A stretch of DNA of 64,000 nucleotides from Streptomyces sp. Q6 (GTDB lineage Bacteria; Actinomycetota; Actinomycetes; Streptomycetales; Streptomycetaceae), in NCBI RefSeq assembly GCF_036967205.1, contig NZ_CP146023.1, positions 248,001 through 312,000 on the forward strand, in the 5' to 3' direction. Positions 1 to 8,380 of the stretch are shown here, in pieces (position 1 is the stretch's first letter; each line of letters begins with the position of its first letter). The notes beneath the pieces are model-generated. The model was not told the origin of the DNA. It ran no database searches and was given only the letters and a program-made list of their open reading frames with translations. A program made the translations under genes and the position numbers.

Positions 1-183
1 GACACCGGTCCGGCACTGGCCCAGATCGAGGAGGCCAAGGATGTGTGCCGGTATTGCGCCGTCATCGAGCCCTGCCTCGAGTGGGCCCTGGCGGCGCAGG
101 AGGCCCACGGCATATGGGGGGCGACAACCGAGGCCGAACGGCGCCGACTTCGCCGCGCGGCGATCCGCACGGCGCAAGCCTGA
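1..183 (+). CDS. WhiB-family protein, C-terminal part (5' end outside window)
   Basis: The open frame from base 1 ends at TGA 181-183. It contains the Cys-x2-Cys pair (C-R-Y-C), then E-P-C-L-E-W-A-L, then the turn G-I-W-G-A and a basic tail. This is the standard C-terminal half of a Wbl protein: three of the four cysteines that hold a redox-sensitive [4Fe-4S] cluster are visible, with the G[VI]WGG-like turn and the DNA-contacting basic residues. The usual second glycine of the turn is alanine here. The first cysteine and the start lie before the window. Wbl proteins are actinobacterial transcription factors that contact the principal sigma factor. The family is clear; which member cannot be told from this fragment. 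Confidence 0.9.
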   Translation, partial: DTGPALAQIEEAKDVCRYCAVIEPCLEWALAAQEAHGIWGATTEAERRRLRRAAIRTAQA

Positions 184-204
184 CCCGCCCGGCCGTCGGC
201 CACA

Positions 205-2142
205 TCAGTCCTCCCAGTGGCGGACCGCCTTGGTCGCGGTGACATCACCGGCGTAGACGAGCGCCACGCGGTGGTTGAACTGGATGGTGTACATCTGCTT
301 GCCGCCGATCACGACCGCCCCGCTGGAAGGGAAGTAGTCGTCGGTGGCGGTGGGTCCGGTGGTGGCGACGTACGCCTGGCCCGCCGGGATGGCGTACATG
401 TTCAGCGGCGCCTGTGTGGAGGCGCCCAAGCCGGCCGGGTACTCGGCCTTGTCCGGGTAGCTCGAACCGTACACGGACACCGGAGCGGTGCCGGCGGGCC
501 GGATGACCCGCACGCCGTAACTGATCCTGGTGTTGGCGCCGTCGGGGTTGTGGAACCAGACCTTGGCGCCGCTGTACCAGATCGCGGTCCAGTCGGCCTG
601 CGTGTCCGCGACGACGAACTGCTGCCCCGACTGGGCGGTGCTGCCCCAGTCGTTGATCCGGTCGGTGCCGGCCGCTGTGCCATGGACCGCCTGGTCGCCG
701 AAGAGCGGTGCCGTCTCATTCGGAGCGGTGCGCAGGAAGACGAAGTCGGCAGGCTGCTGTCTCTGTGTGCAGGCCGTCGTCTGCCCGGTCGGGTCGTCGG
801 ACGGGCACACCTGGACGGTCTGCACGTTCTGGGCGAACGGTGGGTTGACCGTCACGACGTCGCCGGGCTGCGGCACCCCGGCGATGCCGCTCGCCGGAGC
901 GCGCAGCAAGGTCATGAAATGCGCCCAGTCCCAGGAGGGGCCCGGGTCCCAGTGCATACCGGCGACCAGGGCCGAGTTGGGGCCGGCGACGTTGTCATGA
1001 CCGATGATGTGCTGCCGGTCCAACGGGATGCCGAACCGCGCGGCGAGGTACTGGACCAGGTAAGCCGTCGCCTCGTACTGCGCCTCGGTGTACCAGGCCG
1101 CGCCCTGGACTGCGAAGCCCTCGTGCTCGATGCCGATCGAGTGCAGGTTGCTCGAGTAGTTGCCCGCGTGGAAGGCGATGTTCTTGGTGGGCACCATCTG
1201 GGTGACCGTGCCGTCCGAGGACATCACGTAGTGCGTCGAGGCGGTGTTGGTGGGATTGGCCAGCCCTGCCACACCGACGTCGTAGGTGGTCTCCAGGTCG
1301 TGGATGAGGATGGTGTCGATCCTGATGCCGTTGGCCGGACGGTCGGAGACCTGGCTCCCCGCGGGAGATCCGGCGACGAAGGTGCAACGGACGGCGGGCG
1401 GGCACTCGGTGTCCGTGCCGGCCGCCGCCGCATCCGTACGCAGCGCGGCACGCTGCGAAGGCGCCGCGGCGAGGGACCGGTGGGCGTCCAGCCGGACCCG
1501 TTGGCCGTCCCGTGTCGTGACGGAGGCGCCGCTGCGCAGAGTGGCGAAGACGCGGTCGGCGAAGGCCGCCGCTCCTTGCTTCTCCTTGGACTGGCTGTAG
1601 CGGGCCACGGCGCCGTACCACCGGGAAGCGTCCGAGGGTGTCCCGCCGATCAGTTGTTTCTCGTACGAGGCGAGCAGCGCGGCACCGCCCCGGATGTTCG
1701 CCACGTCGTCCGCACGCAACTCGCGCGGGGACAGCCCCGTCAGCTCGGCGGCCTTCTGGAGGGTGTGCAGGGCCGGGTCCGAGGCCAGCGACTTCAGGTC
1801 GGCGCGGCCCACAGCCCCCGCGGCGCCGCCTGCCAGCATGCGAGGGGTGACGTCGGTGAGGTGCATGACTCCATAGCCGCCGTCCGTACTGGCCTGCGTA
1901 CCGTGCGAGTCCCAGCGCGACTCCTGGTAGGACAGCGCCAGCAGGAGGCCGGGCGGGACGTGGTACTCGGCTGCGGCGGACTCGAACGCCCGCTGCCGGG
2001 ACGTGGAAGCGCCGTTTGAGGAACCGGGCGAACCGGGTGAGGTGTCAGCGGAAGCGGTGAGCGGCGACATGAGCAGGCCGCTGGCGGCCAGCACACTCGC
2101 GGCGATGACGATGGGCGCGCCGGCTCTTTTTCGTTTGTGCAA
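205..2142 (-). CDS. secreted N-acetylmuramoyl-L-alanine amidase with lytic-transglycosylase-like N-domain
   Basis: About 645 residues. I place the start at the TTG whose first base is 2142: it is preceded by AAGGA at 8-nt spacing and opens directly into a basic signal peptide (M-H-K-R-K-R, then a hydrophobic stretch ending T-A-S-A). The nearby ATG is out of frame and the longer in-frame GTG upstream has no signal sequence. Residues about 65-110 resemble the SLT/lysozyme-like fold (L-A-L-S-Y-Q-E-S-R-W). Residues about 270-405 are an Amidase_2 domain: the zinc ligands are likely the His in I-L-I-H-D, the His of I-G-H-D-N and the Asp in H-W-D-P-G. It should cleave the glycan-peptide amide of peptidoglycan outside the cell. 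The C-terminal 230 residues have repeated beta-rich character and may bind the wall. Confidence 0.85.
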   Translation of the reverse strand: MHKRKRAGAPIVIAASVLAASGLLMSPLTASADTSPGSPGSSNGASTSRQRAFESAAAEYHVPPGLLLALSYQESRWDSHGTQASTDGGYGVMHLTDVTPRMLAGGAAGAVGRADLKSLASDPALHTLQKAAELTGLSPRELRADDVANIRGGAALLASYEKQLIGGTPSDASRWYGAVARYSQSKEKQGAAAFADRVFATLRSGASVTTRDGQRVRLDAHRSLAAAPSQRAALRTDAAAAGTDTECPPAVRCTFVAGSPAGSQVSDRPANGIRIDTILIHDLETTYDVGVAGLANPTNTASTHYVMSSDGTVTQMVPTKNIAFHAGNYSSNLHSIGIEHEGFAVQGAAWYTEAQYEATAYLVQYLAARFGIPLDRQHIIGHDNVAGPNSALVAGMHWDPGPSWDWAHFMTLLRAPASGIAGVPQPGDVVTVNPPFAQNVQTVQVCPSDDPTGQTTACTQRQQPADFVFLRTAPNETAPLFGDQAVHGTAAGTDRINDWGSTAQSGQQFVVADTQADWTAIWYSGAKVWFHNPDGANTRISYGVRVIRPAGTAPVSVYGSSYPDKAEYPAGLGASTQAPLNMYAIPAGQAYVATTGPTATDDYFPSSGAVVIGGKQMYTIQFNHRVALVYAGDVTATKAVRHWED

Positions 2143-2358
2143 GGCATGGATCCTTAGGAACCGGGAGACATGATGCCGTGACGGCTGCTCCGGACGGCGG
2201 AACGTGTGCCCGAGGCAACCTCTGGACCTGCCGCAGACTATAGGGGTCTTGATGTCGACAGGAACGCAAGTACGTGCCGAGCGGGGCAAGTTGATGACCC
2301 TGTCCGAGATTCCTACCAGCTAGTAAGTGTGTCACGCGCGGTGGCGGGCCGAGGCAGA

Positions 2359-2364
2359 TATACT
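2359..2364 (+). promoter_or_regulatory. -10 element TATACT, probable leaderless promoter
   Basis: TATACT ends 7 nt before the ATG at 2372, so transcription would start at or next to the start codon. No Shine-Dalgarno lies at normal distance. No clear -35 is visible. Confidence 0.45.
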
Positions 2365-2371
2365 CACACGT

Positions 2372-3160
2372 ATGACGAGTAGACATGTGGTTCGCGAGGC
2401 GGCTGAGGCTTTTCAGGCGGCCACGGAACAGCTCACCGACATCCTGCCGAACGGCTTGCACGAGCGCGGCCCCAACGGCGCCCTCCTGGCCGTGACCGGC
2501 TCCATGATTCCCGTGCTGAACGGCATCATGAGCGTGTCCGACGTCCCGGACGCCGAGGAGATCAGGCTGCTGTGCGAGAAGGCCGAGCCGCATGTCCAGC
2601 AGCTGCCCTGGAGCATCCGGCTGCGGGGTGAGGCCGGTGAGGAGATCACCACGCTGGCCGCGCGCCGCGGCCTGTCCACTCGGCTTCAGCAGCCTTTCAT
2701 GCTGCTCTCGCTTGCGGACGGGCCTGAAGTCGGCCGGGATCAGCGGCAGTTCGGCCCGGAATCCGTGACCGTCCGTCCGCTGGGCGACGACGAGCACGAG
2801 ACCTTCGCCGCGGTCCTCGGCACGGCGTTCGGTGCCCCGCCGGTGATCATCAGCAGTCTCTACACCCCGCACGTCCTGGGCCAGGCGTTTGTCAAGGCAT
2901 ACATCGCCGAAGCGGATGGCATACCTGCCGCGGCCGGCCTGGCGATCGTCACCGAACGGCACGTCGGCCTCGCCAACATCGGCACCCTGCCCGATCACCG
3001 GCGGCGAGGGCTCGGCCGGGCGGTCGTCGAGGCGATTCTTCGGGACGCCCGGGCCGCCGGGGCGCACACGGCATACCTGCACTCGAGCGACGAAGCTCTT
3101 CCGCTCTTCGAGCAGGCCGGCTTCCGCACGGAGGAGTCATGGGCCGCCTTCACCGCCTGA
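2372..3160 (+). CDS. GNAT-family N-acetyltransferase
   Basis: 262 residues from ATG 2372. An upstream in-frame ATG at 2327 would add 15 residues without a ribosome site. The C-terminal half (about 130-262) is a Gcn5-related acetyltransferase fold: a beta strand A-N-I-G-T-L, then the acetyl-CoA pyrophosphate loop D-H-R-R-R-G-L-G-R, and the closing L-F-E-Q-A-G-F-R strand. The N-terminal 130 residues are an extra domain, as in many two-domain streptomycete GNATs. The acceptor substrate cannot be predicted. It is divergent from the amidase with a 229-bp gap that includes a TATACT box just before the ATG, suggesting a leaderless message. Confidence 0.85.
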   Translation: MTSRHVVREAAEAFQAATEQLTDILPNGLHERGPNGALLAVTGSMIPVLNGIMSVSDVPDAEEIRLLCEKAEPHVQQLPWSIRLRGEAGEEITTLAARRGLSTRLQQPFMLLSLADGPEVGRDQRQFGPESVTVRPLGDDEHETFAAVLGTAFGAPPVIISSLYTPHVLGQAFVKAYIAEADGIPAAAGLAIVTERHVGLANIGTLPDHRRRGLGRAVVEAILRDARAAGAHTAYLHSSDEALPLFEQAGFRTEESWAAFTA

Positions 3161-3446
3161 GCAGGTGAAAGCCCTTCCGGCCGCATCTGCGAGGACAACC
3201 TCGGAGCCTGGATCAACGCCAAGGTCCGCGGCCATCTCCGGTGCGCGCCTTCGCACCGGGGATGGCCGAGGCCAAGGGATGCAGTTGGGCGGGCCTGGAG
3301 CGGCAGGCGGCCGAGTCCGTCGCGATCGTAGGGCCATCGCCTTTCTGGCCTGCCTCGCTCAGCGCGGCCCTCAACGTCGGCACGATCACCCCGAGCACCC
3401 AGACCGAGGTACACGCGGCGCGGTACGGCGGCGTGGGATCAGGAGC

Positions 3447-4148
3447 TCAGGAGCCCGCAGCTGTCGGATCGCCGTTCGCCCGAGCGGCATGTTCCTGCTG
3501 CCTCTGACGAAGCGTTTCAAGACGCCGGCGGTTCGTCTCGTCGATGGCCTGGCGGTTCGCGGTGGCGTAGTTGCTGCTGATCGATTTCAGGTGATCCACC
3601 ACTTTCCCGAGCTTGTCCTCGACCTTCTGCGTCGGGCGTTCCCCCCGGAGAACCGCGCCCAGGACATGCAGGTCGGCGTCGTACTGCATGGTCTCCACCG
3701 GGCCTGCGGGGCCGTGCGCGTGCACCGTGAACTGGTAGGCCATTGGCAGATCCGTCTCCCACCGCTGGTTGGTGTCGAAGAGGTACTCCAGCTTGTGTCC
3801 GGGCGGCAGCACCGGAATGCGGCGCGCCAGGGCCTCCCGCAGATGCGCGGTGGCGTCCTCGTCGACGGAGGACTCAATCTCCGGGACGACGTTGATCCGC
3901 ACGTTGCGGGCCACCGTCGGGCCGATGTTCTCGATGGCCACGACCAAGACAAGCGACCAGGGGTCCCGCGGCTGGATGGTCACGATCACGTACGGCTCGG
4001 AGGACTCCTTTTGGACCCGCTCGGCCAGGGCCAGGGAGTTCTGTGCTGCCTCGGTCTGCTGCCGGGCGTACTTCACCTGGTACGCCGCGACACAGGCGAC
4101 GAGAGCGGAGGCTATGGCGACGACGAGCGACCACTGATCTGTGTGCAT
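3447..4148 (-). CDS. unknown protein with one N-terminal membrane anchor
   Basis: 233 residues from ATG 4148. Residues about 6-24 (S-L-V-V-A-I-A-S-A-L-V-A-C) form a single transmembrane helix, followed by a coiled-coil-prone stretch rich in Gln/Ala/Glu, a soluble beta-rich body with a V-A-I-E-N-I-G-P-T-V strand, and a second charged helix (R-R-R-L-E-T-L-R-Q-R-Q). I do not recognise a named family. The layout (anchor, coiled coil, beta domain, C-terminal coiled coil) resembles membrane-tethered proteins of streptomycete accessory regions. A motif also found before the PIN gene at 4793-5716 lies about 53 bp upstream of the start. The longer frame to 4370 lacks a sensible start. Confidence 0.7.
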   Translation of the reverse strand: MHTDQWSLVVAIASALVACVAAYQVKYARQQTEAAQNSLALAERVQKESSEPYVIVTIQPRDPWSLVLVVAIENIGPTVARNVRINVVPEIESSVDEDATAHLREALARRIPVLPPGHKLEYLFDTNQRWETDLPMAYQFTVHAHGPAGPVETMQYDADLHVLGAVLRGERPTQKVEDKLGKVVDHLKSISSNYATANRQAIDETNRRRLETLRQRQQEHAARANGDPTAAGS

Positions 4149-4200
4149 GGGCGCAGCGTAGGAGTTGGGTCTGACAGTCGGGCTGCGGCCAGGTCTCCGG

Positions 4201-4229
4201 GTTGTCCCAGAGCCCGGTGTGAGCGATGA
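4201..4229 (-). promoter_or_regulatory. repeated upstream motif, copy A
   Basis: A 29-bp stretch beginning GTTGTCCCA on the plus strand and ending CCGGTGTGAGCGATGA. It is nearly the same as 5763-5793. Each copy lies about 50 bp upstream of a minus-strand gene, as expected for a shared promoter or operator. Confidence 0.45.
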
Positions 4230-4321
4230 GGGGGGTTGAGGAACAGCTGAACTCCTGCCCGGTCGCGGCCTTCTCGCCGTTACTCTGGCGGCCGTACTTC
4301 TGGACCGGAGAGGCGGCCGCC

Positions 4322-4777
4322 GTGCTCGACGAGCCCACCCCTGAGAGCGGCGATGTCGCTCCCGCCGCAAGGACGCGAAAGAGCGAGCTCACGAAGAAGG
4401 TGTTCGTCGGTCTCGGCGTCGCAGCCCTCTTGCTCCTCAAGTTCGCCAAGGGGCAGCACGTCACGGACGGCGTCGCTGCTGAGCAAGCGCCCCTGGGTCG
4501 GGCGCCGACACCGGAGGAGCTCGAGTTCGCCGAGATCGTGAAGTCTGCCGCCGAAAGCGCCTACAGGCTCATCAGCTACTCCACGCACGGCTTTACCGTG
4601 GAAGCGCGGTTCCGGTCCGGTTCCGGGAGAGGCAACTGGACCGCGTATCTGGAGTTCGATCCGGAGACGGGCAACTACACCCACAGCCATCCGTACAGAG
4701 GCGCGACTGCGCCTCTGTTCTTCGGCGACGAGATCAGACGGCGTATCAGGGAAGCAGGGGGCGTCGTCTCCGGTTGA
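4322..4777 (+). CDS. hypothetical protein with one transmembrane helix
   Basis: 151 residues. I chose GTG 4322 because GGAGAGG sits about 8 nt upstream. An earlier in-frame ATG at 4226 has no ribosome site. A charged N-terminus is followed by a hydrophobic helix (F-V-G-L-G-V-A-A-L-L-L-L) near residues 32-44 and a soluble C-terminal domain with two beta hairpins (F-T-V-E-A-R-F and W-T-A-Y-L-E-F-D). No family is recognised. It converges with the PIN gene, leaving only 15 bp between stop codons. Codon bias is typical of a real gene. Confidence 0.65.
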   Translation: MLDEPTPESGDVAPAARTRKSELTKKVFVGLGVAALLLLKFAKGQHVTDGVAAEQAPLGRAPTPEELEFAEIVKSAAESAYRLISYSTHGFTVEARFRSGSGRGNWTAYLEFDPETGNYTHSHPYRGATAPLFFGDEIRRRIREAGGVVSG

Positions 4778-4792
4778 CGGTCAGGACTCGGT

Positions 4793-5716
4793 TCAGGTGT
4801 CCTGCTGTTGGGCGTTGCGTGCCCGGCGTTGTGCCCGCAGTCCGGTGCCCGGCTTCGTCTCGCGCGCCCGGTTCGGTTCCTCGGCCGACAGGTCGTGGCG
4901 CAGCTTCAGCACGGCCACCCCACGGGTGCGGGCTCGCAGGGCCTGCCCCGTGTCGTAGGTGATGAGGGTGACCGGCGCGGCAGCGGTGTCCTTGATGGCC
5001 CGCGTACGGTCGACGATTTCGTCGTCCACGTCCGTGAGGCGGGTGTGGCTGGGAGCGTCGAACAGGACCTCCACCGTGGTCTTCGTGGGCTTGCCGTCCG
5101 GAGTGGTGAGACGGCCTACGCCTTCTGCGGAGAGGATTTTGTCGAGAACGGCCAAGGTGTACCCGGCGCGCCACCGTGCGTGCTCCTTCCCGGCTTCCTT
5201 GAGGCGGTCGAGTTCGTCGATGACGACGATCGGTGCCAGTAGCTGGACCGTGCTGCCGGTGGCGGACAACAGCGCGGCCAGGTTGGTCTCTTCCAGCTTG
5301 GTCGGATGCTGAATGTAGAAGCTGGTGTCGGCCACGGCCAGCACGGTGCGGCCGCTCCACCGGCGACTGTGGTTGAAGAGGTCGTCGCACGCGGCCTGGA
5401 GGTCTTCGACGCGGTGCTGCAACTCGAGGTCAATCATGGGGAAGAGGAAGCGGCGTTGGTCGTTCGTCGTGTACTCGCCCATGTAGCTGCTTCCGTCGAC
5501 GATCCGGCGGTACCCGTCGGTGTAGACCAGGTTGCGGATGTCAGCGTCGCGGACTTGGTGGTGCAGCAGGCGGGCTGACGTGCTGGCCCACTCGAGATAC
5601 TCGAACAGGTAGTCCCCGTCGTGGCTGTTGCGCAGGTTCTCTGCGGCGACACGGACGCGGTCGAGGTTTTGGCGGAGGTTGTTGCGGTGGGCGCCGGGAT
5701 ACGGCGAGATCAGCAT
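4793..5716 (-). CDS. PIN-domain ribonuclease-like protein
   Basis: 307 residues from ATG 5716, with AGGA and GAGG just upstream. The C-terminal half (about 135-275) has PIN-fold features: a first strand V-L-A-V-A-D-T-S-F-Y with the first acidic residue, I-V-V-I-D-E-L-D-R-L carrying the second acidic group, then D-V-D-D-E-I and I-T-Y-D-T-G-Q with further acidic residues. PIN proteins are Mg-dependent RNases, often toxins or RNA-processing factors. The 130-residue helical N-terminal part is not a usual VapC feature, so this is a longer streptomycete type and not a simple toxin. No small antitoxin gene adjoins it. The repeat motif at 5763-5793 sits about 47 bp upstream. Confidence 0.75.
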   Translation of the reverse strand: MLISPYPGAHRNNLRQNLDRVRVAAENLRNSHDGDYLFEYLEWASTSARLLHHQVRDADIRNLVYTDGYRRIVDGSSYMGEYTTNDQRRFLFPMIDLELQHRVEDLQAACDDLFNHSRRWSGRTVLAVADTSFYIQHPTKLEETNLAALLSATGSTVQLLAPIVVIDELDRLKEAGKEHARWRAGYTLAVLDKILSAEGVGRLTTPDGKPTKTTVEVLFDAPSHTRLTDVDDEIVDRTRAIKDTAAAPVTLITYDTGQALRARTRGVAVLKLRHDLSAEEPNRARETKPGTGLRAQRRARNAQQQDT

Positions 5717-5762
5717 TCCTCGATCCTGCCGGGTGCCGCGCAGGCTGTCAGCCGGATTCCGC

Positions 5763-5793
5763 GTTGTCCCATACAGTCCGGTGTGGGCGATGA
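5763..5793 (-). promoter_or_regulatory. repeated upstream motif, copy B
   Basis: Matches 4201-4229: both share GTTGTCCCA, then CCGGTGTG, then GCGATGA, with a 2-bp length difference in the middle. It precedes the PIN-domain gene in the same orientation and at about the same distance as copy A precedes its gene. Confidence 0.45.
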
Positions 5794-6011
5794 CGTCGGC
5801 GGTGACGGGGGCTGGCGTCGAACTCGTCGCGCGGATCGGTCTTCTCGTGGAGGGCTGCCGACGCACTGCCCAGCGCCCGCAATCACGGCTTCGGCGCAGG
5901 GCGGTGGGAGAAACCGCCGCACGAGGTCGTCCATGATCTCGTGAGATTCCCATGGGTCGGACTACTTCGCCGGCTCCGGCTCAAAAGTCACTCGGCACCT
6001 CCTCGCAGCAC

Positions 6012-6023
6012 TCACACGTGTGA
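6012..6023. promoter_or_regulatory. perfect palindrome TCACACGTGTGA
   Basis: A 12-bp perfect palindrome in the gap before the secreted protein gene at 6198. It contains ACACGTGT, which recurs in other intergenic regions of the window. Confidence 0.4.
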
Positions 6024-6197
6024 CTGCCGTGATCGCGCAACGCGCGTTCGCCGCTCAGTGGTCACAGGACACCCAAGGGTGATTCAAGAGTGTCCCCCGG
6101 GACGTAAAGAAGCGGAAGGTGCGAGAACCGCCTGCTGCAAGAAAGCCTCATACATATCGGAAGGCCCCAAAACGGGGCATCCGGAAGGGGGCACAAC

Positions 6198-6734
6198 ATG
6201 CTCTTCAACGGGCGCATCCACCGCCTCGTCACTCCTGCCGCTCTCTCGGCGGTCGTAGCGGCGGCGCTGGTCGGTGTCACCGCGGGTCCGTCGCAGGCCG
6301 CGACTCGGCCAGGCTGGGCGGACACGTCCTCGCTGTCCGTACGTGTGCACGCGCTGGACTCGGGCGCGGGTCAGCGCTACGCGGCGGTGATTCTCACCAA
6401 CAAGACCCACAAGACCGTCCGGACCGAGGGATACGTGGGGCTGCAACTCCTCAACTCGCACGGTAAGGACGTGGCCACGCGGGTGGTCCGCGACCGCGGC
6501 CGGGCTGTGCCGATCACCCTCAAGCCGGGGCAGAGCGCCTATGCCCGGCTGCACTGGGGAGAGGTGCCGGCCGCCGGCGAACCGACCAAGGCGGAGAAGA
6601 ACCCCACTCGGCTGGAGGTCACCCCGCCCGACTCCCGCCACCACCTCAACACGGCGTGGAAGCTGGGCGAGGTCCTCCAGAAGGGCCGCATCGACATCAC
6701 CCCGCTGGCCAAGGGCGCCGGCCCGAAGTTCTGA
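6198..6734 (+). CDS. secreted DUF4232-like protein
   Basis: 178 residues. A strong ribosome site GGAAGGGGG lies 6 nt before ATG 6198. Residues 1-34 are a signal peptide (basic, then hydrophobic A-L-S-A-V-V-A-A-A-L-V-G, cleavage after S-Q-A). The mature part begins with S-L-S-V-R-V-H-A-L and has the DUF4232 pattern: G-A-G-Q-R-Y, then I-L-T-N-K-T (the usual T-N-x-S/T strand), a G-Y-V-G-L strand and L-K-P-G-Q-S-A-Y-A-R-L. These are Ig-like domains of unknown function, abundant in streptomycete exported proteins. The usual cysteine pair and lipobox are missing, so it is probably released. It converges with the gene at 6768-7130. Confidence 0.75.
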   Translation: MLFNGRIHRLVTPAALSAVVAAALVGVTAGPSQAATRPGWADTSSLSVRVHALDSGAGQRYAAVILTNKTHKTVRTEGYVGLQLLNSHGKDVATRVVRDRGRAVPITLKPGQSAYARLHWGEVPAAGEPTKAEKNPTRLEVTPPDSRHHLNTAWKLGEVLQKGRIDITPLAKGAGPKF

Positions 6735-6767
6735 ACGGCCCGCTTGACCTGGGGTCCTGCGGCACGG

Positions 6768-7130
6768 TCAGGCCGGGACCACCCGGTAGCTCCACGCCTG
6801 CCAGGGAAGGTCGGTCTGCGCCAGTGAGCCACTGCGCCAGGCAACGGCGCCGGTGCAGTCGGCCCCGGGGTACAGCTCCAGGGACGTGGAGCCCGAGACG
6901 ACCTGAACGGACAGCGCCGAGGTCGACAGCGTGTGGCAGGTTCCCAGGTCACGGAGGTCGACCTCGGTCGCTGTGCCTGTCCCGGTGGTGCCCGGATAGA
7001 GGTACGCGCCCTCCTGCAAGGGGGGCCAGCCAGCCGCGACCGCCGTGCCGGCGCCGATGCCGACGACCAGCGCGCCGGCCGAGGCCGCGCCGACGGCCGC
7101 GGCACGGAGTCTCGTCATGGAGGCGAACAT
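6768..7130 (-). CDS. small secreted protein, beta/gamma-crystallin-like
   Basis: 120 residues from ATG 7130, with GGAGAGGG 8 nt upstream. A signal peptide (A-A-V-G-A-A-S-A-G-A-L-V-V-G-I) precedes a mature domain of about 85 residues. That domain has G-A-Y-L-Y-P-G, a central T-C-H-T-L, and S-L-E-L-Y-P-G-A-D-C-T-G, a pattern like one beta/gamma-crystallin unit with a disulfide. This resembles the I36 inhibitor-type proteins, one of which is encoded at 11218-11640. The family assignment is by pattern only. It is divergent from nothing and convergent with 6198-6734. Confidence 0.65.
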   Translation of the reverse strand: MFASMTRLRAAAVGAASAGALVVGIGAGTAVAAGWPPLQEGAYLYPGTTGTGTATEVDLRDLGTCHTLSTSALSVQVVSGSTSLELYPGADCTGAVAWRSGSLAQTDLPWQAWSYRVVPA

Positions 7131-7265
7131 GTGATCCACCCTCTCCTGTGCGTGACGACGTCGCGGGGGAGCCTGAGCCGCCGTCACCACTCGTTCGTCA
7201 AACGTGCTCGGCTCTAAACTCTTGCACGTTCAACCATGGGAGGGAGAGATCAATACCGGCCACCC

Positions 7266-7275
7266 ACACATGTGT
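7266..7275. promoter_or_regulatory. perfect palindrome ACACATGTGT
   Basis: Lies in the gap upstream of the minus-strand gene that starts at 7130. A variant of the ACACGTGT palindrome seen elsewhere, with one central C/G to T/A change. Confidence 0.3.
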
Positions 7276-7306
7276 CAGACGACCGGCACAGAGCCGACCG
7301 CAGAGG

Positions 7307-8152
7307 CTACTTGTTGGCGCCGAGCTCGATCGGCACGCCGACCAGCGAGCCGTACTCGGTCCACGAGCCGTCGTAGTTCTTGACGTTCTCGACGCCGAGC
7401 AGCTCGTGCAGCACGAACCAGGTCAGCGCGGAGCGCTCACCGATGCGGCAGTACGCGATGGAGTCCTTGGCGAGGTCCACGTTCTCCTCGGCGTAGAGGG
7501 CCTTGAGGTCGTCGTCCGACTTGAAGGTGCCGTCGTCGTTGGCGTTCTTCGACCACGGGATGTTGCGCGCGGACGGGACGTGGCCCGGACGCTGCGACTG
7601 CTCCTGCGGGAGGTGGGCCGGGGCGAGCAGCTTGCCGGAGAACTCGTCGGGCGAGCGCACGTCGACCAGGTTCTGGTTGCCGATCGCGTTGACGACGTCG
7701 TCGCGGAAGGCGCGGATCGAGGTGTCCTGCGGCTTGGCCTTGTACTGCGTGGCCGGGCGGTTCGGGACGACGTCGCCGTCGACCAGGTCGCGGGAGTCGA
7801 GCTCCCACTTCTTGCGGCCGCCGTCGAGGAGCTTGACGTCCTGGTGGCCGTAGAGCTTGAAGTACCAGTAGGCGTAGGACGCGAACCAGTTGTTGTTGCC
7901 GCCGTAGAGGACGACGGTCGTGTCGTTGGCGATGCCCTTCTCCGACAGGAGCTTCTCGAAGCCCTCCTGGTCGATGAAGTCGCGGCGGACCGGGTCCTGG
8001 AGGTCCTTGGTCCAGTCGATCCGGATCGCGTTCTTGATGTGGTTCTTCTCGTACGCCGTCGTGTCCTCGTCGACCTCGACGATCGCCACGTTGTCGTTGT
8101 CGAGGTTGGCCTCGCCCCAGTCGGCGTCTACCAGGACGTCGCTGCGGCTCAT
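7307..8152 (-). CDS. cysA: thiosulfate sulfurtransferase (two-domain rhodanese)
   Basis: 281 residues from ATG 8152, with GGAGGA 7 nt upstream. Two tandem rhodanese modules: an inactive N-terminal one (V-L-Y-G-G-N-N-N-W) and a C-terminal one with the active loop C-R-I-G-E-R-S, catalytic Cys at residue 235. The signature stretches A-Y-W-Y-F-K-L-Y-G-H, D-V-R-S-P-D-E-F-S-G-K and N-Y-D-G-S-W-T-E-Y-G-S match the actinobacterial CysA2/CysA3 (SseA) group very closely. The reaction is transfer of sulfane sulfur from thiosulfate to an acceptor through a Cys persulfide in the cytoplasm. The DUF1416 gene that often follows it in Streptomyces is absent here. It is divergent from the TPP enzyme. Confidence 0.95.
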   Translation of the reverse strand: MSRSDVLVDADWGEANLDNDNVAIVEVDEDTTAYEKNHIKNAIRIDWTKDLQDPVRRDFIDQEGFEKLLSEKGIANDTTVVLYGGNNNWFASYAYWYFKLYGHQDVKLLDGGRKKWELDSRDLVDGDVVPNRPATQYKAKPQDTSIRAFRDDVVNAIGNQNLVDVRSPDEFSGKLLAPAHLPQEQSQRPGHVPSARNIPWSKNANDDGTFKSDDDLKALYAEENVDLAKDSIAYCRIGERSALTWFVLHELLGVENVKNYDGSWTEYGSLVGVPIELGANK

Positions 8153-8292
8153 GCTGTGTTCCTCCGGGGCAGTTGCAGGGGGGACGAGTACTGGGTGCGC
8201 GGCCTGCCCTCTCCCGCCAGGACACACACCTCTGGAACGCACCCGCCGGGCCTCGCGGTTCAGCCCCGACAGTGAACTTCTCTCCAACTCGG

Positions 8293-8300
8293 ACACGTGT
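8293..8300. promoter_or_regulatory. ACACGTGT palindrome
   Basis: Sits between the divergent sulfurtransferase and TPP-enzyme genes. One of five exact intergenic copies. Confidence 0.35.
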
Positions 8301-8380
8301 TTTGAGTGAGCACCCGAACACCCAGCCGCGCATCCCCGTCGTACGCGTCCCGCGTACACGCGCGGCACGGAGGACGAACG

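Noticed and set aside
217-2019. 600-codon plus-strand frame opposite the amidase gene
   Set aside because: Shadow of the real minus-strand gene caused by GC bias; no domain, and the amidase frame has clear motifs.
3161-3446. Possible GntR-like remnant on the minus strand (L-G-V-D-P-G-S-E-V-V)
   Set aside because: Only a ten-residue resemblance; not enough to call a gene or remnant.
4793-5716. Toxin-antitoxin pair with the PIN protein
   Set aside because: No small antitoxin-like gene on either side, and the PIN protein is much longer than VapC toxins.
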